Part shown: positions 24,581-32,397 of the stretch, piece after piece
Layout: every line of letters begins with the position of its first letter
How positions within the stretch are numbered: position 1 is the first letter of the stretch
Assembly: GCF_018531495.1 (NCBI RefSeq)
Contig: NZ_JAHDTI010000010.1
Span: forward strand, 248,001 to 312,000
Direction: 5' to 3'
Length of the DNA: 64,000 nucleotides
DNA from: Nonomuraea sediminis
GTDB taxonomy: Bacteria > Actinomycetota > Actinomycetes > Streptosporangiales > Streptosporangiaceae
The notes under the pieces: model-generated
Databases searched by the model: none
Told to the model about the DNA's origin: nothing
Seen by the model: only the letters and a program-made list of their open reading frames with translations
Program-made: the position numbers and the translations under genes

Positions 24581-26236
24581 ATGTCCACCCAGGCCGACGC
24601 GGCCCGTCTGCTGGTCAGGGCCCTGGAGGCGGAGGGCGTCGAGTACGTCTTCGGCATCCCCGGCGAGGAGAACATCCACTTCGTCGACGCGCTCAACGAC
24701 TCCTCCATCCGCTACGTCCTGGTCCGCCACGAGCAGGGCGCGGCGTTCATGGCCGAGATGTACGGCAGGCTGACGGGGAAGGCGGGTGTCGCCTCGGCCA
24801 CCCTCGGACCCGGCGCGATCAACCTGCAGCTGGGCGTGGCCGACGCCACGACCAACTCCACGCCCGTGGTCGCCATCACCGCCCAGGTCGGCCTGGACCG
24901 CATCTACAAGGAGTCGCACCAGGTGGTGGACCTGGTGTCGCTGTTCCGCCCGATCACCAAGTGGGCCGAGCTGGTGCCCACGGCCCAGGCGCTGCCGGAG
25001 ATGATCCGCAAGGCGTTCAAGACCGCACAGACCGAACGGCCCGGCGCGGTCTACCTGGCCATCCCCGAGGACGTCGAATCCGCCTCTGTCCCCGACGACC
25101 TGCGTCCCCTGCCGGTCAACGTGGTGCGGGCGCAGGATCCCTCGCCGTCGCAGATCGCCCGCGCCGCCGACGTGCTGACCACGGCCCGCCGCCCGATCAT
25201 CCTGGCCGGGCACGGCGCCACCCGCGCCGGCGCCTCGCACGCGCTGGTGCGCTTCTCCGAGCAGCTCGGCCTGCCGGTGGCCACCACGTTCAACGGCAAG
25301 GGCGTCTTCCCCGACGACCACCGCAACGCGCTCGGCGCGGTCGGCTTCATGCGCCACGACTACGTCAACTTCGGCTTCGACGAGGCCGACGTGCTGATCA
25401 GCGTCGGCTACGAACTGCAGGAGTTCGACCCCGTCAAGATCAACCCGCACCGGGACAAGCAGATCATCCACATCCACCAGTTCCCCGCCGAGGTCGACGA
25501 CCACTACCCGGTGTCGGTCGGCATCCAGGGCGACATCTCCCGCTCGCTGCACGCGCTGGGCGAGGCCGTACACCGGCGTTTCGAGATCAACGGCACGGGC
25601 GAGAAGATCCGTCAGATGATCGCCGGCGAGCTGTCCTCGGGCGCGGTCGACGACCGCTTCCCGATGTCGCCGCGGCGCGTGGTGTCCGACATCCGCCAGG
25701 CGATGCGGCGCGAGGACATCGTGCTGGCCGACACCGGCGCGGTGAAGATGTGGATGGCGCGCATGTACCCGACCTACGCGCCCAACACGATGCTGGTGTC
25801 CAACGGGCTGTCGTCGATGGGCTTCTCGGTGCCGGGCGCGCTGGCGGCCAAGCTGGCCCTGCCCGACCGGCGCGTGCTGGCGGCCACCGGCGACGGCGCG
25901 TTCCTGATGAACTCCCAGGAGATCGAGACCGCGGTCCGCGAGCGCGTCCCCTTCGTGATCCTGGTCTGGGTGGACGACGCCTACGGACTGATCGAATGGA
26001 AGATGGACCTGGAGCTGGGCCGCAACTCCAACATCGCCTTCGGCAACCCGGACTTCGTCAAGTACGCCGAGAGCTTCGGCGCCAAGGGCTACCGCATCAC
26101 CGCGGCCGCCGACCTCCTGCCCACCCTCCGCAAGGCCCTGTCGGACGACACGGTCTCGATCATCGCCGTTCCGGTCGACTACACCGACAACCTCGCCCTC
26201 ACCACCAAACTCGGCGACCTCACCGGCCCCTTCTGA
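24581..26236 (+). CDS. Thiamine diphosphate enzyme, acetolactate synthase large subunit-like
   Basis: A 551-residue ThDP-dependent enzyme. The catalytic glutamate is in VRHEQGAAFMAEMYGR near residue 50, and the cofactor-binding GDGAFLMNSQEIETA motif starts near residue 440. Between them is the TPP central domain with LAGHGATRAG. It resembles the single-subunit, FAD-independent AlsS/BudB type: no small regulatory subunit is adjacent, unlike IlvB-IlvN. The reaction would be condensation of two pyruvates to acetolactate, but a related carboligase is possible. GAGGAAAGG precedes the ATG at 24581. Confidence 0.8.
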   Translation: MSTQADAARLLVRALEAEGVEYVFGIPGEENIHFVDALNDSSIRYVLVRHEQGAAFMAEMYGRLTGKAGVASATLGPGAINLQLGVADATTNSTPVVAITAQVGLDRIYKESHQVVDLVSLFRPITKWAELVPTAQALPEMIRKAFKTAQTERPGAVYLAIPEDVESASVPDDLRPLPVNVVRAQDPSPSQIARAADVLTTARRPIILAGHGATRAGASHALVRFSEQLGLPVATTFNGKGVFPDDHRNALGAVGFMRHDYVNFGFDEADVLISVGYELQEFDPVKINPHRDKQIIHIHQFPAEVDDHYPVSVGIQGDISRSLHALGEAVHRRFEINGTGEKIRQMIAGELSSGAVDDRFPMSPRRVVSDIRQAMRREDIVLADTGAVKMWMARMYPTYAPNTMLVSNGLSSMGFSVPGALAAKLALPDRRVLAATGDGAFLMNSQEIETAVRERVPFVILVWVDDAYGLIEWKMDLELGRNSNIAFGNPDFVKYAESFGAKGYRITAAADLLPTLRKALSDDTVSIIAVPVDYTDNLALTTKLGDLTGPF

Positions 26237-26308
26237 CACGGTTCCCCGCGGGCACCGTACGGGGCGCTCGGACAGCCGTGAAGACGCACAGCGAAAGCCA
26301 GCACCCTG

Positions 26309-26400
26309 TACGGCGGGCCCCCGGGCGGCGTGCGGCGGAATGTCCTGTACGGCTAGCCACCACGGGCACCGCGTCGGCGGGACGTCGTACGGCGCAGCCC
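26309..26400 (-). repeat. GTAC-delimited module remnants
   Basis: The convergent gap between the ThDP enzyme and the TetR gene (26237-26477) contains GTACGGCGGGCC at 26309, GTACGGCTAGCC at about 26351 and GTACGGCGCAGCC at about 26387. They are separated by GCGTCGGCGGGACG, which is the reverse complement of the B-module core. No full 142-bp copy is present. Confidence 0.6.
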
Positions 26401-26477
26401 CCTGGTAGGCGCCGCAGCAGCGTGTGGAGCATGTCGTCGGTGATGACGGCGGGTCGCCCGCCGCGGAAGTGTCGCGG

Positions 26478-27038
26478 TCAGCGCACGAGGGGGAGGAAGA
26501 TCGTGTCGACGATCTCCTCGAGGACGTGGTCGGGCACGGGGGCGAAGGCCACGAGGATTTCGTGGCGCAGCAGGTCGAAGGGGAGGGACTTGATGCGTTC
26601 GCTGAGGTGTTCCGGCTTGATCTCGCCGCGTTCGACGGCGCGGTCGAAGAGCACGTCGGCGGTGTTCTCGCGCGCTGTGGCGAGAAGGTCGCCGGGGCTG
26701 GTGCCCGTCTCCTGGTAGTAGCCGGCCAGGTGCACGTTCATGACGGTGATGAGCTGGGCGCGGGTGGAGTTGATCGTCCGCATGAGGGTGAGGACGTCCT
26801 CGCGCAGGCTCCCGGTGTCGGGGACGTCGATGCGGGACCGCTCCAGGACGTGGGCGATGGCCGCCCGTACGAGCTCGTCGCGGTCGGACCAGCGGCGGTA
26901 GAGCACGGGAGGGCTGGTGCCGGCGCGCTGGACGACGGCGTCCATGGTGAATCTGGCGTAGCCGTTGGCCGCGAGTTCTTCCCAGGCCGCATCGAGGAGC
27001 GCCTTCTCCAGTGCCGGTCCGCGGCGTCGCTCGGGCAT
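26478..27038 (-). CDS. TetR family transcriptional regulator
   Basis: A 186-residue TetR repressor. The helix-turn-helix is in FTMDAVVQRAGTSPPVLYRRW, residues about 32-52. It is followed by a TetR_C-type ligand domain with RTINSTRAQLITVM and a C-terminal DHVLEEIVDTIFLPLV helix. The ATG at 27038 has GGAG five bases upstream. It is divergent from an MFS exporter, and two AGATAG-N6-CTATCT-type operators lie between the genes. A local drug-responsive repressor is the natural reading. Confidence 0.92.
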   Translation of the reverse strand: MPERRRGPALEKALLDAAWEELAANGYARFTMDAVVQRAGTSPPVLYRRWSDRDELVRAAIAHVLERSRIDVPDTGSLREDVLTLMRTINSTRAQLITVMNVHLAGYYQETGTSPGDLLATARENTADVLFDRAVERGEIKPEHLSERIKSLPFDLLRHEILVAFAPVPDHVLEEIVDTIFLPLVR

Positions 27039-27050
27039 CCACACTCCATT

Positions 27051-27115
27051 AGATAGATTTGCCTATCTTATCTCAGCGGCCTACTCTGAGGATCTCAAGA
27101 TAAGCCACTCTATCT
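27051..27115. promoter_or_regulatory. TetR operators and MFS promoter
   Basis: Two dyads are visible: AGATAG-N6-CTATCT at 27051-27068 (perfect) and AGATAA-N6-CTATCT at 27098-27115 (one mismatch). A promoter reading toward the MFS gene, TTGCCT (27059-27064)-N17-TACTCT (27082-27087), has its -35 box inside the first dyad. The second dyad lies just beyond the expected start point. Repressor bound at either site would block transcription of the exporter. Confidence 0.65.
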
Positions 27116-27128
27116 AAAGGAGGTGGCC

Positions 27129-28583
27129 GTGAGCACTCCCAACGCGCCCGCGGCGCCGGACTCCGACCGCGTCGACCCTGCCGTGTGGCGCCTGGCCTTC
27201 ACGGTCATCGTCGGCGCCCTCGCCGTCGTCTTCGACACCACCATCGTCACCGTCGCCATCAACGACCTGGCCAAGGACCTGGGCGCTCCGCTGTCCACGA
27301 TCCAGTGGGTGAGCACCGCCTACCTGCTGGCCGTGTTCGTCACCATCCCCCTCGCCGGATGGGCCCAGTCCCGGCTCGGCGGCAAACACCTGTGGATCGC
27401 CGCGCTGGGCATGTTCCTGCTCGGCTCGGTCCTGTGCGCGCTGGCGTGGAACGTGGCCAGTCTCATCGTCTTCCGCGCCGTCCAGGGCATCGGGGGCGGC
27501 ATCATGATGCCGCTCATGGTCACGCTGGTCATTCAGGCCGCCAAGGGCCGCAACATCGGCAAGGTCATGGCCACCGTCACCCTGCCCACCGCGCTCGGCC
27601 CCATCCTGGGCCCGGTCCTGGGCGGCATCATCCTGAGTCTGGCCGACTGGCGCTGGACCTTCTTCGTCAACATTCCCTTCTGCGTCGTCGGCGGCTGGCT
27701 CGCGTGGCGCAACCTGCCCCACGACCGTCCCGCGCCCGACCGCCCCCGCTTGGACATCGTCGGCCTGCTCCTGCTCTCCCCGGGGGTCGCCGCCATCATC
27801 TACGGACTGTCCAGGGTCGAGGGCAGCTCAGGCTTCACAAGCACCGAGGTACTCGTGCCGCTGGTCGGCGGGCTCGCCCTGGCCGGCGGCTTCGCCGCCT
27901 GGGCACTGCCGCGCGCGGGCGCGCTGGTCAACCTGCGGCTCTTCCGCCACCGCGCGCTGGCCTCCTCCGCCACCCTGACCTTCCTGGCCGGCACCACCCT
28001 GTACGGGGCGATGCTGCTGCTGCCGCTGTACTGGCAGCAGGTCCGGGGCGAGGACGCGCTCGGCGCCGGACTGCTCCTCATCCCGCAGGGCGTCGGCGCA
28101 CTCATCGCACGCACCCGGGCCGGCGACTACACCGACCGGATCGGCCCGCGCTGGGTCGCCTTCGCCGGATTCGCTCTCGCGACCGCGGCCACCGTGCCGT
28201 TCTTCGTCGCCACCCCCGACACCAGCGAGGTGCTGCTCATGGCCGCACTGCTCGTGCGCGGCATCGGCATGGGCGCTGCCATGATCCCGCTCAACGGCGC
28301 CGCGTACTTCGGTCTGGGACACGGGGAGATCCCCGACGCCAGCATCATCACCCGTGTCGCCCAGCAGGTCGGCGGCTCGGTGGGCATCGCCGTCCTCGCC
28401 GTCATCCTCCAGCGCACCACCGACGGCGCCCACACCCCGGGCGCCGTGTCCGACGGCTTCGGCGCCGCCTTCTGGTGGGCGGTCGCCTTCACCGCCGTGG
28501 CCGTACCACTCTGCCTGCTCCTACCCACCCGCCCCAACCCACAGACCCCAACCGACAAGCCCGAACCCGAAAGAGCCACCTAG
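27129..28583 (+). CDS. MFS transporter, DHA2 (EmrB/QacA-like) family
   Basis: A 484-residue inner-membrane proton-coupled exporter with many hydrophobic segments. The first helix carries the motif D1-like DTTIVTVAINDLAKDLG. It continues with IQWVSTAYLLAVFV, GWAQSRLGGKHLW (motif A) and PTALGPILGPVLGG (antiporter motif C). Length and motifs suggest a 14-helix DHA2 drug exporter. The GTG at 27129 sits five bases after AAAGGAGG and is preferred to the GTG at 27123. It is probably repressed by the divergent TetR protein and induced by its substrate. Confidence 0.92.
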   Translation: MSTPNAPAAPDSDRVDPAVWRLAFTVIVGALAVVFDTTIVTVAINDLAKDLGAPLSTIQWVSTAYLLAVFVTIPLAGWAQSRLGGKHLWIAALGMFLLGSVLCALAWNVASLIVFRAVQGIGGGIMMPLMVTLVIQAAKGRNIGKVMATVTLPTALGPILGPVLGGIILSLADWRWTFFVNIPFCVVGGWLAWRNLPHDRPAPDRPRLDIVGLLLLSPGVAAIIYGLSRVEGSSGFTSTEVLVPLVGGLALAGGFAAWALPRAGALVNLRLFRHRALASSATLTFLAGTTLYGAMLLLPLYWQQVRGEDALGAGLLLIPQGVGALIARTRAGDYTDRIGPRWVAFAGFALATAATVPFFVATPDTSEVLLMAALLVRGIGMGAAMIPLNGAAYFGLGHGEIPDASIITRVAQQVGGSVGIAVLAVILQRTTDGAHTPGAVSDGFGAAFWWAVAFTAVAVPLCLLLPTRPNPQTPTDKPEPERAT

Positions 28584-28660
28584 GGACGCGCCTTTCCGAT
28601 CATCCGAGACGGGCCACCGACCATGTTCCGACGAGCCCCCGAGACCTACAGCGGGCCCCG

Positions 28661-28772
28661 ACAGGCCCCGCGTCGGCGGGACGTTGTGCGGCGGAAGCCG
28701 ACGCCCTCGTACGGCGAGCCACCCACCGGCGCCGCGTCGGCGGGACGGTACACGGCGGAAGCCGACGCCCTC
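28661..28772 (-). repeat. Tandem 64-bp B modules
   Basis: Read on the minus strand, the modules begin GTACGAGGGCGTCGGCTTCC, contain CCGTCCCGCCGACGCGGCGCC and end TGGCTCGCC, giving a 64-bp unit repeated almost twice. They abut the 142-bp element at 28773 and share its GTAC boundary. The stretch 28584-28660 after the MFS stop shows nothing else. Confidence 0.7.
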
Positions 28773-28914
28773 GTACGGCGGGCTACCCGGGGCCGTGGTG
28801 CCCGGATTACGTAGCGCCGTGGCGGCGGGAAAGCGGCATCGACTCGCCGGAAGCGCCGGGCGCGGGTCCTCAGCCGAAGTGCGGAGGGCGGCCGGGAGCG
28901 GCGGCTCGCCGTAC
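28773..28914 (-). repeat. 142-bp GTAC-bounded element, copy 4
   Basis: Exactly 142 bp, opening GTACGGCGGGCTACC and ending GGCTCGCCGTAC on the plus strand, so it is oriented on the minus strand. It lies 33 bp before the recombinase start codon and is one of two copies that do not follow a gene in the same orientation. It is the inverse of copy 5 on the other side of the recombinase gene. Confidence 0.82.
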
Positions 28915-28947
28915 ACGAGACCAACGAGTCTCTACCCGAGGGGCAAT

Positions 28948-29913
28948 ATGATCGACCCCGTGACGGTGCCCGCTGTGCAGATGCCCGCACCCGCGGTGGA
29001 GCCGGCGCGCGACCCCTATCACGTCTACCTGGACTCGCTGACCAGCCCCGAGTCCCGTCGCACCATGCGCGGCTGCCTCGACAGGCTGGCCAAGCTGCTG
29101 ACCGGCGACGAGGCCGCGACGGGCGCGGGCCAGCCGTGGCATCTGCTGCGATACGAGCACACGGTCCGCATCCGCAGCCTGCTGACCGATCAGGGATGGT
29201 CGCCCGCTTATGTCAACAAGCATCTGGTGGCGTTGCGGCGCGTGCTGAAGGAGGCCTGGCGGCTCGGCCAGACCAGCTCCGAGGACTACGCCCGCGCCTC
29301 CGACCTGGCCCCGGTGCGCCAGACGCGGCTGCCGACCGGCCACCACGTGGCCAAGGAGGTGGTCGGCGCCGCGCTGTCCACGTGCGACGACTCCACCGCC
29401 GGGATCCGTGACGCGGCGCTGATCGCCACGCTGTACTCCACCGGGTGCCGCCGCGCCGAGCTGGCGGGGCTGATGCTGGCCGACTACGATCCGGGCGCCC
29501 GTTCGCTGCGGGTGCGCGGCAAGCGCGACAAGGAACGCCTGGTCTACCTCACCACCGACGCGATCGGCCTGCTCGAACGCTGGCTGGCGGTGCGCGGCGG
29601 CAGCGCGGGCCCGCTGTTCAGCCCGATCAGCAAGGCGGGCAGGATCCGTCCGCGGCCGCTCAGCGGGCAGGGCATCGCCGACATCCTGTCGCGCCGGCTG
29701 GGCGAGGCGGGTGCGAGCCGCCGTACGGCGCACGACTTCCGCCGCACCTTCATCGGCGAACTGCTGGACGCCGGCGTCGACCTGGCGACCGCGCAGGCAC
29801 TGGTCGGCCACTCCTCCCCCGCGACGACGGCCCGCTACGACCGCCGCCCCGAACGCACCCGCCGCGAGGCCGTCGACCGCCTCACCCTGCCCCCCGCCCG
29901 CCCCCTCGCCTGA
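28948..29913 (+). CDS. Tyrosine recombinase/integrase
   Basis: A 321-residue site-specific recombinase. An N-terminal SAM-like core-binding domain (residues about 20-110) precedes the catalytic domain. All the catalytic residues can be placed: R168 in TGCRRAEL, lysine at 192 or 195 in GKRDKERLV, H262 and R265 in HDFRRTF, H288 in VGHSSPATT, and nucleophile Y297. GAGGGG precedes the ATG. No phage, excisionase or relaxase gene is adjacent and no tRNA target is visible, so it is an orphan. It is bracketed by inverse copies of the 142-bp repeat. XerC/XerD have similar size, but the setting argues against a housekeeping role. Confidence 0.92.
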   Translation: MIDPVTVPAVQMPAPAVEPARDPYHVYLDSLTSPESRRTMRGCLDRLAKLLTGDEAATGAGQPWHLLRYEHTVRIRSLLTDQGWSPAYVNKHLVALRRVLKEAWRLGQTSSEDYARASDLAPVRQTRLPTGHHVAKEVVGAALSTCDDSTAGIRDAALIATLYSTGCRRAELAGLMLADYDPGARSLRVRGKRDKERLVYLTTDAIGLLERWLAVRGGSAGPLFSPISKAGRIRPRPLSGQGIADILSRRLGEAGASRRTAHDFRRTFIGELLDAGVDLATAQALVGHSSPATTARYDRRPERTRREAVDRLTLPPARPLA

Positions 29914-30006
29914 CCCCCAGTCACCTCCCCTCCTGCCCCAGTCACCTCTCCTGCCCTCGTCACGTCTCCTGTCGTCGTCGCCTCTCCTGTCGTCGTCGCG
30001 TTTTCT

Positions 30007-30148
30007 GTACGGCGAGCCCCCGCCACCGGCCGCCCTCCGCACTTCGGCTGAGGACCCGCGCCCGGCGCTCCCGGCGAGTCGATGCCACTTTCCCGCCGAT
30101 ACGGCGCTGCGTGTCCCGGGCACCGCGGCCCCGTGTGACCCGCCGTAC
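30007..30148 (+). repeat. 142-bp GTAC-bounded element, copy 5
   Basis: A clean 142-bp copy opening GTACGGCGAGCC and ending CCCGCCGTAC, with core words ACTTCGGCTGAGGACCCG and GGCGAGTCGATGCC. It lies 93 bp after the recombinase stop and points the same way. A run of TCCTGTCGTCGTCGC-like duplications precedes it at 29960-30000. Confidence 0.85.
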
Positions 30149-30330
30149 AGGGGCGCCGATCTCCGCCGTACAACGTCTCGCCAACACGGCGCCCGGCGGT
30201 GCTCGCCGTAAGCCTCGGCCTCGGAGACCCGCCGCACAAGGCGCCGAATTTCACCGCACGATGTCTCGCCGACGCGGCGCCGGTGGGTGGCTCGCCGTAC
30301 AGGGCGCCGACTTCGAAGCTCGGTGATCCC
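30149..30330 (+). repeat. B-module chain after copy 5
   Basis: Successive modules begin at GTAC or GTAAG/GCAC boundaries and contain AACGTCTCGCCAACACGGCG and GATGTCTCGCCGACGCGGCG. They end at GGCTCGCCGTACAGG near 30303. Both the order relative to copy 5 and the sequence mirror the 28661-28772 block on the other side of the recombinase. The stretch 29914-30418 contains no gene. Confidence 0.68.
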
Positions 30331-30418
30331 CCGTGCGAGGCGGCGTGGTCCCCCGTGCGGGGGAGGAAGGGGTGGCGATGTCCCTGGGAGGGTGGCGGGG
30401 TGACTGAGGAGCCGCGCC

Positions 30419-31123
30419 ATGCCGTCGCATGATTCGTCGTCGTCCAAGGGCCTGGAGATCCAGCGGACGTTCAACAAGATCACTGACTACTACGACCGGA
30501 TGAACAGCCTCATGACGCTGGGACGGCATGCCGCCTGGTGCCGTGAGGTCGCGGTGCGTACGAAGGTCCCCGCGGGTGGGAGCATGCTCGACGTCGCCAC
30601 CGGGACTGGTGTCATCGCTCTTGCCGCACTGAAGAAGTATCCGGACTCGACCATCTACGGTGTCGATTTCTCGGAGCGGATGCTTTCGGAGGCGGCGAGC
30701 AAACCTGGGGCCTCCGCCGTCAGGTGGCAGCACGCGGATGCGAACGAGCTGCCCTTCGGCGATGAGTCCTTCGATGCCATCACGCATGGGTATCTCCTGC
30801 GCAATGTCGAAGATGTCGAGCGCGTGCTCGAAGAGCAGTACCGGGTGCTCAAGCCCGGGGGCCGGGTCGTCATTCTGGAGACTTGCCCACCTCGAGGGCT
30901 GCTCCGATACCCAGTGACGCTGGGCGTTCGGGTCTTGATTCCCCTGCTCGGCCAGGTAGTCGCCCGTGATCGTGAGTCATACGCATACCTGCAGAAATCC
31001 ACGCTCGGATTCATGACCCCGAACGAGGTCGTCACGATCCTTCGCCGGGTCGGCTTCGCCTCCATATCGTGGCGGAAGAAGTTCTTCGGCACCCACATGA
31101 TCATCTCAGCCCAAAAACCGTAG
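30419..31123 (+). CDS. UbiE/MenG-type class I methyltransferase
   Basis: A 234-residue SAM-dependent methyltransferase of the UbiE/COQ5 family. FNKITDYYDRMNSLMTLGRH is the family signature at the N-terminus. The SAM motif is LDVATGTGVIALAAL near residue 58, and HGYLLRNVEDVERVL and RVLKPGGRVVILE follow. The family methylates demethylmenaquinone, so it could be a second menaquinone enzyme, but tailoring enzymes look similar. Its base composition is visibly lower in GC than its neighbours, and it lies between repeat blocks next to the recombinase, suggesting acquisition by transfer. GAGGAG precedes the ATG. Confidence 0.85.
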   Translation: MPSHDSSSSKGLEIQRTFNKITDYYDRMNSLMTLGRHAAWCREVAVRTKVPAGGSMLDVATGTGVIALAALKKYPDSTIYGVDFSERMLSEAASKPGASAVRWQHADANELPFGDESFDAITHGYLLRNVEDVERVLEEQYRVLKPGGRVVILETCPPRGLLRYPVTLGVRVLIPLLGQVVARDRESYAYLQKSTLGFMTPNEVVTILRRVGFASISWRKKFFGTHMIISAQKP

Positions 31124-31126
31124 CCT

Positions 31127-31268
31127 GTACGGCATGCCGCCGCTCCCGGCCGCCCTCCGCACTTCGGCTGAGGACCCGCTCCCGGCGCTTCCGGCGAGTC
31201 GATGCCCCTTGCCCGCCGATACGGCGCTCCGTAGTCCGGGCACCACGGCCCCGTGTGGCCCGCCGTAC
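31127..31268 (+). repeat. 142-bp GTAC-bounded element, copy 6
   Basis: A 142-bp copy opening GTACGGCATGCC and ending GGCCCGCCGTAC, beginning three bases after the methyltransferase stop codon. It is collinear with copy 5 at about 85 per cent identity by eye. Its placement directly on the stop codon is the tightest gene-repeat junction in the window. Confidence 0.85.
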
Positions 31269-31500
31269 GAGGGCGCCGACTTCCGCCATATACCGTCCCG
31301 CCGACGCGGCGCTGTGGTGACTCGCCGTACCGGGCGCCGCCGCGGCGCCCGGCGTGGCTCGCCGTAGGCCTCGGACTCAGAGGCCCGCCGTACCGGGCGC
31401 AGGCTTCCGCCGTACAACGTCTCGCCGACCCGGCGCCTGTGGTGACTCGCCGTAGGCCTGCGTGGCTCGCCGTACAGAGCACCGACGTTCGTCGTGCGCC
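31269..31500 (+). repeat. B-module chain after copy 6
   Basis: Modules delimited by GTAC or GTAGG follow copy 6. One is a full 64-bp-type unit with CCGTCCCGCCGACGCGGCGC; the others are shortened pieces ending CTCGCC; the next full unit has AACGTCTCGCCGACCCGGCG. The chain ends near 31500, about 85 bp before the stop of the convergent ABC permease gene. The stretch 31124-31584 contains no gene. Confidence 0.7.
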
Positions 31501-31584
31501 TTCCCGTAGACCCTGCGTCTGGGGACGCCGGGCCAACCAGGCCGGCGTCCCCGGGATGCCCGCCGTACATCCCTGCCCCGAGGG

Positions 31585-32397
31585 CTAGTCGAGGGCGCCG
31601 AGGGTGATGCCTTCGATGACGTGGCGTTGGGCGGTGAGGGCTACCAGGAGGACGGGGACGATCGTGATGAGGGAGGCGGCCATGATCAGGTTGTACTGGG
31701 TGGTGAACTGGCTCTGGAAGACCGACAGGCCCTGGGACAGGACCGACATGTCGGTGGTGTTGACGACGATCAGCGGGAACAGGAAGTTGTTCCAGTTCTG
31801 CAGGAACAGGATGATGGCCAGGGCCGCGACGACGGGCCGGGCCAGTGGGGCGTAGACGCGGAAGAAGACGCGCGCCTCGGAGGCGCCGTCCATGCGGGCG
31901 GCCTCCCCCAGTTCGCGGGGCGTGCCGAGGAAGAACTGGCGGAACAGGAACGCGCCGAGCGCCGAGGCGATGTTGGGGACGATGAGCCCCTGGTAGGTGT
32001 TGAGCCAGCCGAGGTCGCCGAGCAACTGCGACATGGGCACGATGATGGCGCTGAAGGGCACCATCAGCCCGCTGAGCGCCACCAGGAACAGCGGCCGCTT
32101 GGCGGGGAAGTCGAGCAGGGCGAAGGCGTAGCCGGCCAGCAGCCCGCTGGCGAGCTGCCCGGCGGTGGCGGCCACGCCGAAGATCGCGGTGTTGAGGAAC
32201 CAGCGGCCGAAGGGGGCCTGTGACAGGGCGCGGCCGATGTTGGACGAGTCGGGGTGCTCGGGCCACAGCGGCGCGGCCGGGTTGATGATCTCGGCGTCGG
32301 TTTTCAGCGCGCTGAGCAGCATCCACACCAGCGGGAAGGCGACGATGAGGACGGCCAGAGCGAGCAGGACGTAGACGAGCAGACGGCTAGCGCGCAC
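31585..32397 (-). CDS. Carbohydrate ABC transporter permease (MalG-like)
   Basis: A 270-residue inner-membrane permease with about six hydrophobic helices. The EAA loop that docks the ATPase is in LGEAARMDGASEARVFF near residue 180. The N-terminal YVLLALAVLIVAFPLVWML and C-terminal MAASLITIVPVLLVALTAQR are typical of MalG/UgpE proteins. It overlaps the second permease by 11 bp and is the last gene of a three-gene sugar import operon. No ATPase gene is present, so a shared MsiK-type ATPase elsewhere probably drives uptake. Confidence 0.93.
   Translation of the reverse strand: MRASRLLVYVLLALAVLIVAFPLVWMLLSALKTDAEIINPAAPLWPEHPDSSNIGRALSQAPFGRWFLNTAIFGVAATAGQLASGLLAGYAFALLDFPAKRPLFLVALSGLMVPFSAIIVPMSQLLGDLGWLNTYQGLIVPNIASALGAFLFRQFFLGTPRELGEAARMDGASEARVFFRVYAPLARPVVAALAIILFLQNWNNFLFPLIVVNTTDMSVLSQGLSVFQSQFTTQYNLIMAASLITIVPVLLVALTAQRHVIEGITLGALD

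Noticed and set aside
24581-26236. Biosynthetic acetolactate synthase IlvB
   Set aside because: No adjacent small subunit, and the sequence fits the single-subunit AlsS-like type better.
28773-31268. An integron with attC sites
   Set aside because: The recombinase is of ordinary length, the repeats lack the GTTRRRY core and R/L box organisation, and most copies lie far from it. The resemblance is only in 3'-end placement.
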